38,263 bases of DNA from assembly GCA_964572965.1 (NCBI GenBank), contig CAZNHL010000046.1, forward strand, positions 1-38,263, in the 5' to 3' direction. Each line of letters opens with the position of its first letter. The first letter of the stretch is position 1. The notes under the pieces were generated by a model. It searched no databases and had not been told where the DNA came from. It saw only the letters and a program-made list of their open reading frames with translations. Of this stretch, positions 24,619 to 31,433 are shown piece by piece. The stretch comes from CAZNHL01 sp964572965. Its GTDB lineage: Bacteria > Bacteroidota > Bacteroidia > Cytophagales > UBA9547. The position numbers and the translations under genes were made by a program.

Positions 24619-25272
24619 TTATAGGAGAATAAATAATACAATAGCCACGGAAGCCGGAATAGAAAAATTGTCGAAGCCTTTGTCTGAAACAGCTTCTGAA
24701 ACAGTTGCAGCTAAACCTACAGCAATTACCAGTAAGGCCAGTCTTAAATCGAGTATGTGGTAGCTAAACCAGTAGCAGGCAATGGTTAGCGGGACAGAAG
24801 CGCAGAAAAAGGCGAATGAACCAATGTATGATTTGGTGCCGGCACCTATGCTATACTTTTGTACGCCGTACTTTTTACCGATCAATGCCGCTATCGGGTC
24901 ACAAAAGGCCATTGTCAGGATCGGGAGGTAGAAAAAGATAGTGCCAGAGTTTTGCAGGGTGTAAAAAACAAAAGTCAGGTATACGATAATAGGGTAGAGT
25001 GTACTGCCGTTGGTTTCTCTTTCAATAGCATTGATAGATCTGAGCAGATCAAACCTGAGGCTGAATACCAGTATAACCCAGAAAGACCCACACATTGCCA
25101 GCACGTACCAGTGACTGTCCAGCATGAGGGGGAACAACATCGTCAGAATTCCGGTACCGGCATGTACAAATTTGCGTGTCAGTTCTGCCTCGATGTTCAG
25201 GAAATGATAAGCAATTTCGGCCAGGGTAAACAAACCCAGAAATAAACCGGATAGGATAAACATGTTCAGCAT
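24619..25272 (-). CDS. phytol/farnesol/dolichol kinase-like integral membrane protein
   Basis: A 217-residue membrane protein with six to seven hydrophobic segments. Three blocks match the polyprenol kinase (VTE5/FOLK, SEC59) branch of the CTP-dependent transferase family: ELTRKFVHAGTGI, DPIAALIGKKYGVQKYSIGA followed by GTKSYIGSFAFF, and AATVSEAVSDKGFDNFSIPA. In characterised members the last two blocks form the CTP site and phosphorylate a prenol to a prenyl phosphate. Farnesol, phytol or another lipid alcohol would be possible substrates. It lies between the DUF3419 and acyltransferase genes with gaps of 3 and 0 bases. CDP-diacylglycerol synthase-like activity is the main alternative. Confidence 0.78.
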   Translation of the reverse strand: MLNMFILSGLFLGLFTLAEIAYHFLNIEAELTRKFVHAGTGILTMLFPLMLDSHWYVLAMCGSFWVILVFSLRFDLLRSINAIERETNGSTLYPIIVYLTFVFYTLQNSGTIFFYLPILTMAFCDPIAALIGKKYGVQKYSIGAGTKSYIGSFAFFCASVPLTIACYWFSYHILDLRLALLVIAVGLAATVSEAVSDKGFDNFSIPASVAIVLFILL

Positions 25273-25275
25273 TGG

Positions 25276-26343
25276 TTATTTGATTTTCCGGTCGATGATG
25301 AATTGATCATAAAAAAAGCCTTTGTCGATTGTCGAAAGGTTTTTGCTGTCATTGTCATAAATGTACCTGTCTGGAAAAGTAACGGACAGGCGTCGTGGTA
25401 CCATCAGGTTCCAGTAAGCAAAGCTACTTCCTTGCGGTGACTTTTCATTGAAATGTTGTACACATGACCTGAATATTTCCATGGGCATATATTCAAAGAT
25501 GTTGGACAGGTTAAAGTGTTGATGTTCTGTGGTGAGTAGTTCCTGTACAAATCCTTGCTTAATCTTAAACCTGTTAATGTTCTCTCTGATTTTGTTATAG
25601 TTTTCAGGCCTCAGATAGTGAGGAAGTGCTGTTTCGAATCTGCCCAACAGTATCATTTCAAGGAAATAGTTGTCCTGCACCGGAACAGAAGATAAGTGAT
25701 TTTCAGCTTTTGTATAGATAAAATCATGGACAGTGACATTTACCTGTTTTAAAAACTCCGGGTCACGCCCATATTTTCCCATTACATATTTGTTAAAGAA
25801 TAAAGCAAAAAGGAACTTCCAGCGTCGGTTGTTCCATGTTTTATGATAGAATGCTGATTGCTCTTCCTGCGTCTTTTCTCTAAATAATTCCCTGATCTCA
25901 TTTTTAGAATGGATCAGTGGCAGCATCCATTTCCTGAAAATGGAAAAGTACTTTTCAAATTTACCGGCATTTACCAGACCTGTTTCTATGATATGGATAT
26001 TCTTATCCCAATAGGCGCGGGCTTCAGAACCCAGCGATGTCCTGAGAAGCTGGTATTGCTGCTTCCTTTGCCCGGAATGTTCAATGCCAATGAAAGCGAT
26101 AAATTCTTCCTGTGACAAATGGATAATAGCCGTTTTCTTTAGCTCTACAAGGTATAATTGTACATTGCTGATGTCAACGGCAGTTACTTCTTCCGGATCA
26201 GCCGTGAGCAGGGAAAAGCTGTTGTCACCAGCCGAAGCAATAGACAATACTTTACTGCCTGCATTTACATTTAATCCTTTTAGCAGGATGTCGGCATCTT
26301 CCCAGCAGTTGGCATACCTGATAAGCTCGAAATTAACATTCAT
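25276..26343 (-). CDS. DUF3419 / BtaA-like SAM-dependent aminocarboxypropyl transferase
   Basis: A 355-residue protein of the DUF3419 family. It begins VNFELIRYANCWEDADILLK, containing the CWED motif typical of BtaA, then KVLSIASAGDNSFSLLTADP, a glycine-containing SAM-binding loop, and EVTAVDISNVQLYLVELKKT. The C-terminal part (FNLSNIFEYMP, AYWNLMVPRR) also matches the family pattern (LSNIxDYM, WRxxxP). BtaA transfers the 3-amino-3-carboxypropyl group of SAM to the hydroxyl of diacylglycerol. The N-methyltransferase BtaB is neither fused nor adjacent, so a betaine lipid is not expected from this locus. The gene is spaced 3 bases from each neighbour in the cluster. The acceptor is unknown. Confidence 0.82.
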   Translation of the reverse strand: MNVNFELIRYANCWEDADILLKGLNVNAGSKVLSIASAGDNSFSLLTADPEEVTAVDISNVQLYLVELKKTAIIHLSQEEFIAFIGIEHSGQRKQQYQLLRTSLGSEARAYWDKNIHIIETGLVNAGKFEKYFSIFRKWMLPLIHSKNEIRELFREKTQEEQSAFYHKTWNNRRWKFLFALFFNKYVMGKYGRDPEFLKQVNVTVHDFIYTKAENHLSSVPVQDNYFLEMILLGRFETALPHYLRPENYNKIRENINRFKIKQGFVQELLTTEHQHFNLSNIFEYMPMEIFRSCVQHFNEKSPQGSSFAYWNLMVPRRLSVTFPDRYIYDNDSKNLSTIDKGFFYDQFIIDRKIK

Positions 26344-26346
26344 AAA

Positions 26347-28938
26347 TTATGCCGCTGTGATTTTTATTGTACCTGTTGCGCCATCCATGATGACGGTGTC
26401 GCCGGTTTTTAACTTTTGTAGTAAACCTGTAATACCCACAATACATGGGATATTCATTTCCCTTGATACTATGGCTGAATGGCTGAGTAAACTGCCACGT
26501 TCAACCAGAATGCCGGAACAGGTAGGAAATAGGGTAACCCAGCCCGGATCGGTACTGGAAGTGACCAGTATGGCGCCGTTCAGGCTTTCTACTTCTTCCG
26601 GCGAATTGATTACCTGTACTTTGGCAGTGACAATACCGGCACAGCAGGCAATGCCGTTGATGTCGCCGTTTTCCTGTGTAGTTTCCTGTTTTGCAGTAAA
26701 GCTGTTGCCTGCGTAAACCATGCCGTAAGTTTTGATCCTTTCTGCCTGCTGCCGGTTCTCAAATGTTTTATATTCAGCTTTACGGAGCTCAATCAGCTGT
26801 TTTAAGTTGGTAGTTACAGCAGTGCCTTTTATAAAATCAAAAATCTCGGGCTGGGTTAAATAGAAAATATCTTCAGGTTGACTGATACAATTTTCGGCAT
26901 AAAACTTATTGCCTATTTCAATGAATATCTTTCGTACCATGCCGAAACCGCGGGTGCGCTCAAAACGCAGGTTTTCCCGGTTACTTACCAGATATCTGGC
27001 TTTTTTAAGCACATAATTGAAAAGTAACTGCTTTAACCATTTACCTTTCAATGTAGCTTTAACTTTCGTTTCTGCCTGTATTCTGTTTGCGCTGCTGTGA
27101 CTGGCTGAAAAGGATTTTGAGTCAATGTTCTGGACAATGTATGACTTTACAATCCTGATGAAGTTTTGAGGCTTAATGCCATAAGTCACCGTTTCCAGTT
27201 TCAGTTCACCCACACATCTGTCGCCCCATTTCCGGATGTAACTGTCTATCACTTTTTTGACTGGTGAAAATTCAGGCAAATGGAGTTTTTGCCATATTTC
27301 GTGTTCATTATGTAGTAAAAACAATTGTCTGAAGTTCTTATTTGCATGAATCTGATCAGCAATAGCAAGTGTGAGCGTAATTGGTTCTGTAGAAATAATA
27401 TCTCCGGCTCCGGAAACCAAGTCATTGTGGAGTGTGCCTGTTTCATCAATTTTATATTTCTGAACCAGTTTCTGAAGCACGCCGAAATAGATCATTGCAA
27501 AGAAATCGTTAACCAGCGGGGCTTTCCATTTTTTTACCAGGGTTTCTTCAAATGCAAGGTAATCATTCATCAGTGTTTCTGCATTCCTTTCTGATAAATG
27601 GAGCTGCTCATATTGTGCCATTACCGCATTGAAATGACAAAGGAACTCATCTCTCTGGCTTTTTACTGAGTTGTGGTTTTTGAGAATTTTATAAACGGCC
27701 GTTGTTACACGCCACCAGGCTTTGACGCTGTTTTCCTGTACTTTTTTTTCAAGAACGAATTTCTCTTTTACGCCCATCATCTTTTCCATGAATGAAGCAT
27801 TCAGGGAAAAGCCGGGTAGCTGAGCAAGTGCTTTGTACCAGCTCAACAGGTTATAATAAACCCTGCCATTAATCAGGCCAAGCATATTGGCATAAGTTAG
27901 CTTCTCTTCTTCAACCATAGCTTCCGAAACACCCATCAACATGGCAAACTGGCGATAGACGGCTTCATACATTTTCCTTATGAAAGAAAAAGTCAGCGGA
28001 CTGGTTAGTCCGGGGTATGACTCAATGATATTGCTGTTGTCCCACAAAATCATTTCACCTGAAATATCCGGTGCGCGACTGAGTGTAGTAATGGGTCTTG
28101 TTTGCAGGAGGTAAAGTTGCTGGCCTGCAATGGCGAACTCAATATCCTGATACTGATGGAAATGCTTGAATAGTGTATTTAAAGCTTCTGAGATCTCAAG
28201 AATATGGCTGTCTGATAAACAGGCTATATTTTGCTGATGGACAAGTAAATGTATCGTTTTTAGTTTTTTGCCGGAAAAATCGAGATCTACATACTTTTGC
28301 TTTGTGGTAATCTCTTTTCTGATGCCGGAAGGAGTAACGTAGTAATTGTCTGCGTTTAATTCGCCTGATACCAGACCTTCTCCAATACCCCAGACAGCAG
28401 AAATCAGTTTCTCGTTTCTGTTGCCGCTAACGGGATTTATTCCAAAAGCCACACCGGAAGCTTCGCTGTGCAACATGTGCTGTATGATCACAGCAATCCC
28501 GTTTTGTGACGGGTTCAAATGCTGTTTGTTATAGGCTTCAACTCTGTCGCTGTAGGCCGATAACCATACTTTTTTGATGGCTGTTGCCAGCTCATCTTTA
28601 TTGACAAACAGACAGGTTTCAAACTGGCCTGCATAGGAGAGGGCTGAGCCATCTTCAGCAATGCCGCTTGACCTTACCGCGAAATGAGTATCGGCCGGGA
28701 AATACGAAGTGATTTTATTGAGTAGTTCAATGTCAAATTCTGTTGCCTGAATTTTTTCTCTGATCTCTGCCGAATTGTTTAAGCCTGTAAGTTTTGAACT
28801 TAATAGCGGAGCGGGAATTACTACAAAATCAGGTACTTGAAAGCCTGAGTCAATCAAAGCTTTTAAGTGAAAAGCCTTTCCGCCAACTTCATTTTTGCTG
28901 GCGAAAGAGCCGGTATCATTGCTGAATAAAATGTCCAT
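26347..28938 (-). CDS. PEP-synthase/rifampin-phosphotransferase-like dikinase
   Basis: An 863-residue protein with the three-part layout of rifampin phosphotransferases (RPH). The N-terminal ATP-grasp domain (about 1-305) shows VGGKAFHLKALIDSGFQVPD, FAVRSSGIAEDG, YAGQFET, VIIQHMLHSEASGVAF and IEFAIAGQQLYLLQTRPIT. A middle helical domain (about 315-760) would bind the acceptor. The C-terminal swivelling phosphohistidine domain carries His820 in ERGSLLSHSAIVSREMNIP. The PEP/pyruvate TIM barrel of true PEP synthase is absent. RPH-type enzymes use ATP to phosphorylate a small-molecule hydroxyl, releasing AMP and phosphate. In this cluster a lipid or isoprenoid precursor is a likelier target than an antibiotic. 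It lies 2 bases after the prenyltransferase gene. Confidence 0.85.
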   Translation of the reverse strand: MDILFSNDTGSFASKNEVGGKAFHLKALIDSGFQVPDFVVIPAPLLSSKLTGLNNSAEIREKIQATEFDIELLNKITSYFPADTHFAVRSSGIAEDGSALSYAGQFETCLFVNKDELATAIKKVWLSAYSDRVEAYNKQHLNPSQNGIAVIIQHMLHSEASGVAFGINPVSGNRNEKLISAVWGIGEGLVSGELNADNYYVTPSGIRKEITTKQKYVDLDFSGKKLKTIHLLVHQQNIACLSDSHILEISEALNTLFKHFHQYQDIEFAIAGQQLYLLQTRPITTLSRAPDISGEMILWDNSNIIESYPGLTSPLTFSFIRKMYEAVYRQFAMLMGVSEAMVEEEKLTYANMLGLINGRVYYNLLSWYKALAQLPGFSLNASFMEKMMGVKEKFVLEKKVQENSVKAWWRVTTAVYKILKNHNSVKSQRDEFLCHFNAVMAQYEQLHLSERNAETLMNDYLAFEETLVKKWKAPLVNDFFAMIYFGVLQKLVQKYKIDETGTLHNDLVSGAGDIISTEPITLTLAIADQIHANKNFRQLFLLHNEHEIWQKLHLPEFSPVKKVIDSYIRKWGDRCVGELKLETVTYGIKPQNFIRIVKSYIVQNIDSKSFSASHSSANRIQAETKVKATLKGKWLKQLLFNYVLKKARYLVSNRENLRFERTRGFGMVRKIFIEIGNKFYAENCISQPEDIFYLTQPEIFDFIKGTAVTTNLKQLIELRKAEYKTFENRQQAERIKTYGMVYAGNSFTAKQETTQENGDINGIACCAGIVTAKVQVINSPEEVESLNGAILVTSSTDPGWVTLFPTCSGILVERGSLLSHSAIVSREMNIPCIVGITGLLQKLKTGDTVIMDGATGTIKITAA

Positions 28939-28940
28939 AT

Positions 28941-29855
28941 CTAAAATCTGATGAACATTTTAATACCTCCAAGCAAGATATACATACCCAAAGTCCACAA
29001 GGCAGCAGCTATTTCCATAGACTTAGCTGCTTTCTGAGTTTTACTTAGCATAAACCAAAGAGAACTCAGCGAGCAGATGACAAACAGAACTACCAGCATC
29101 ATTTGTTCTTCTACAGAATGACCTGCGTATTGTGAAGAGAGAATTGCCAGTACAAGAGTCGCTACCAAAAGCAAAAGCCAGGTGAGCGGAGCGCCTGTGA
29201 TACCCAGGAGTTTGGTGTAGCTGACCACGCCTTCCTCTTCATTGAGAGGTGTTTTTATTTTACGGCCTATTTCAAGTACAACACCATTCATAAATGAAAC
29301 TGCAAAGAAGAGCAATAAACCTCTTGACGGAACTACATTATTCAGTTCCCAGTCGAAGCCGCTGGCCAATACATCTACCAAAGGAATAATCAGCATATGG
29401 GAGACAACGTACCAGAACTGGTGTTTTTTAAGCCATTCAGCTACAAAAAACTCTTTCCCCATGAGCAGCAGATAGCCGACTACCAGTGCATAAAGTGGTA
29501 AAATCTGAGGGACAAAAATACTGTTAACAACAATCTGAGATACAAATACCCCAATGCCCACATTACGCAGTTCTGTTAATGAGATTAATCCACGCGGTAC
29601 AGGCAGGTATTTTCGGAATTTAGCATCATCTTCTTTGTCTTTGAACTCATCAAATACCCTTAAAAGGAAGAAAATACCGATAGTATTAAAGATTGCCAGA
29701 AAGTATAGCTTCCATGAAATAAAGCCTTCTGCGCCACGGCAGACTCTCGAAAAGGCAATGGCAGAAAAACTAAAGGCGGCTATCATCAAACCATGTCCGA
29801 GAACAGGGAAACGCTCTTTCTGATAAATATAAAATCGCTTGATAAATGAATCCAT
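28941..29855 (-). CDS. UbiA-family prenyltransferase-like membrane protein
   Basis: About 304 residues from the ATG at 29855, which lies one base after the upstream stop, in keeping with the 0-3 base spacing of the cluster; an ATG at 29873 would overlap that gene by 17 bases. Eight to nine hydrophobic segments are visible. The first metal-binding motif reads LLRVFDEFKDKEDDAKFRKY (DExxxD-type in place of NDxxD). The second is modified: VLEIGRKIKTPLNEEEGVVSYTKLLG region, with EIGRK where UbiA has DxxxD. UbiA enzymes transfer a prenyl chain from prenyl diphosphate to an aromatic, sugar or lipid acceptor. The variant motifs form a recognisable Bacteroidota/cyanobacterial subgroup whose acceptor I do not know. 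Confidence 0.83.
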   Translation of the reverse strand: MDSFIKRFYIYQKERFPVLGHGLMIAAFSFSAIAFSRVCRGAEGFISWKLYFLAIFNTIGIFFLLRVFDEFKDKEDDAKFRKYLPVPRGLISLTELRNVGIGVFVSQIVVNSIFVPQILPLYALVVGYLLLMGKEFFVAEWLKKHQFWYVVSHMLIIPLVDVLASGFDWELNNVVPSRGLLLFFAVSFMNGVVLEIGRKIKTPLNEEEGVVSYTKLLGITGAPLTWLLLLVATLVLAILSSQYAGHSVEEQMMLVVLFVICSLSSLWFMLSKTQKAAKSMEIAAALWTLGMYILLGGIKMFIRF

Positions 29856-29856
29856 G

Positions 29857-31143
29857 CTACTTCTTTCTGCCAAATAATTTATGAGCTTTAGAGAAATCCC
29901 CCGAAGCCATTGCTGCTGCTATGGACAGTTCGCCCGCCAGCACTGTAGCTCCGCAGATCTCGGCAAATTTGCGGGCAGAACCTTCTTCTGTACAGCCAAG
30001 CAATTTCAGACATTCCTGTTGGGTAGGTAAACCAGTGCCTCCGCCGACTGTACCTACAATCAGACTAGGAAGTGTAACTGCTACATACAGGTCATTATTC
30101 TCCTGCGCTTCCATGCGGGTAATACCCACATAAGCTTCCGTTACACAGGCCACATCTTGTCCGCAGGCCAGAAACAAAGCCGCCAGGCCATTCGCATAAT
30201 GGCCCTGAATACCAATAGCACCACTTTGTACTGCTGCTACCGATGAAGTTTGCCAGTATTGGGCAATATCTTTTGCCGTAGAACCTAACACTTTTTCAAC
30301 AATGTCTTTTTTGATAAAAGCTTCTGCTGTTATTTTTTTACCCCTTACCGTTGAAAATGAATTGGCTGTGGCTTTCTTGTCTCCCGAGTAATTACTTTCT
30401 ATAAACCATTGCAGCGGTTTAATCGGTGATTGGTCAATAATGTACTTACAGATGGCATCTGTACAAAGAGTAACCATGTTCTGGCCTGCTGCATCGCCGG
30501 TGTAATATTCAAAAACTACCAGTATCTGATTGCCTTCCATGTTGAGACGGAGGTCCTGTAGTTTGGCGAATCTGCTCGTAGTGCTTACAATTTCTTTAAA
30601 CCTGTCTATCTGCGACAATAACCATTGTGCAAAAGTACCGACTTCGGGTAAGCTATTAAATCGGAATGCCGGTGCTCTTTGTACTGATTCCGTTAAGCAA
30701 ACAGATGTAATGCCACCGCTCAGCCTTGTCGCTTTTGCGCCTCTGTTATATGATGCTACCAGAGCGCCCTCAGAAGTTGCCAGAGGTACAAAGAAATCGC
30801 CCTGAGCGCAAGTGCCGTTTACCCACAAAGGACCCACAATACCCGTAGGTATTTGTGTCATGCCTATAAAGTTTTCAATATTTCCCCGGTATTCAGCCGG
30901 ATCGGCCGGAAGAGGACTATTGCCTGCAATCTTTTGAAGTGAAACCTTGTATTGATTTTCTAAAAAGGAAAGCCTTTTTGATTGTGCGTCTTTTGAAAAT
31001 TGTAATGAACCGGGTATTTCCGGCAATACAGGAAAAGTGCCGGGATCTTTAGCACCAACTTCTTTTAATACCTGCTCAAAAGGCTTTGAATTCCGGGTTA
31101 ATGTGCTGATTATCTTTTGTGCCCTGTCTGTAATAGTTGCCAT
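29857..31143 (-). CDS. class I-like hydroxymethylglutaryl-CoA reductase
   Basis: A 428-residue HMG-CoA reductase catalytic domain without a membrane anchor. The motifs match class I (biosynthetic) rather than class II enzymes: ENFIGMTQIPTGIVGPL, LATSEGALVAS with Glu125, GDAAGQNM, YSGDKKATANSF with Lys256, LACGQDVA with Asp330, VGTVGGGTGLPTQ, and the C-terminal His421 in SGDFSKAHKLFGR. All four catalytic residues are therefore present. The reaction is reduction of HMG-CoA to mevalonate with NAD(P)H. No other mevalonate-pathway gene is in the window. It heads the seven-gene cluster and has an unusually good Shine-Dalgarno sequence (31153-31158). A changed substrate cannot be excluded, because the usual class I loop sequences are partly altered (YSGDKK for FCTDKK; GDAAGQ for GDAMGM). 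Confidence 0.9.
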   Translation of the reverse strand: MATITDRAQKIISTLTRNSKPFEQVLKEVGAKDPGTFPVLPEIPGSLQFSKDAQSKRLSFLENQYKVSLQKIAGNSPLPADPAEYRGNIENFIGMTQIPTGIVGPLWVNGTCAQGDFFVPLATSEGALVASYNRGAKATRLSGGITSVCLTESVQRAPAFRFNSLPEVGTFAQWLLSQIDRFKEIVSTTSRFAKLQDLRLNMEGNQILVVFEYYTGDAAGQNMVTLCTDAICKYIIDQSPIKPLQWFIESNYSGDKKATANSFSTVRGKKITAEAFIKKDIVEKVLGSTAKDIAQYWQTSSVAAVQSGAIGIQGHYANGLAALFLACGQDVACVTEAYVGITRMEAQENNDLYVAVTLPSLIVGTVGGGTGLPTQQECLKLLGCTEEGSARKFAEICGATVLAGELSIAAAMASGDFSKAHKLFGRKK

Positions 31144-31152
31144 AATGTTTTT

Positions 31153-31158
31153 CCCTCC
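31153..31158 (-). promoter_or_regulatory. Shine-Dalgarno sequence of the HMG-CoA reductase gene
   Basis: GGAGGG on the minus strand, 9 bases before the ATG. Most genes in this window lack such a site, as is usual in Bacteroidota. Confidence 0.6.
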
Positions 31159-31305
31159 AATAGCGTTCTGAACTAAAAAAGATAACGGTGAATTTTTAAC
31201 TCAATTGCATTTGAAGCGGATATAATGCTACAAGATTGATGTTGCCAATTTAGTATAATTTTCACAAATCATTCCGGAAATTGACTGCTCAAAAATGTTA
31301 AATAT

Positions 31306-31420
31306 GATTATCCGTTTAGCAAATCAGTAAGGTGTGAAAGGTGTTTCAAACCCAAAAGAGATACATACTGATTTTAACCTTACTGGTTTGTCAAAGCAAG
31401 GTTCTGCCAAACGGATAATC
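31306..31420. repeat. structured imperfect inverted-repeat element
   Basis: Outer arms GATTATCCGTTTAGCA (31306-31321) and TGCCAAACGGATAATC (31405-31420) pair at 15 of 16 positions. Inside, CAGTAAGGT (31325-31333) pairs with ACCTTACTG (31377-31385), while AAATCAGTA (31321-31329) can alternatively pair with TACTGATTT (31366-31374). It lies between the MuiA-like gene stop (31434) and the HMG-CoA reductase start (31143). It could be a 3'/5' UTR structure or a small non-autonomous element. Confidence 0.7.
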
Positions 31421-31433
31421 CTGATTTAGAATA

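Noticed and set aside
26084..26716. Plus-strand open frame of 210 codons across the DUF3419/dikinase junction
   Set aside because: It is antisense to conserved motifs of two real genes, including the phosphohistidine region, and has no recognisable family.
26347..28938. Ordinary PEP synthase (ppsA)
   Set aside because: The C-terminal PEP/pyruvate TIM barrel is absent and the protein ends right after the phosphohistidine domain.
29857..31143. Degenerate, inactive HMG-CoA reductase
   Set aside because: All four catalytic residues and the GTVGGGT stretch are present, so inactivity is not supported.
31306..31420. Simple rho-independent terminator of the MuiA-like gene
   Set aside because: The arms are about 80 bases apart and no T-tract follows on the minus strand.
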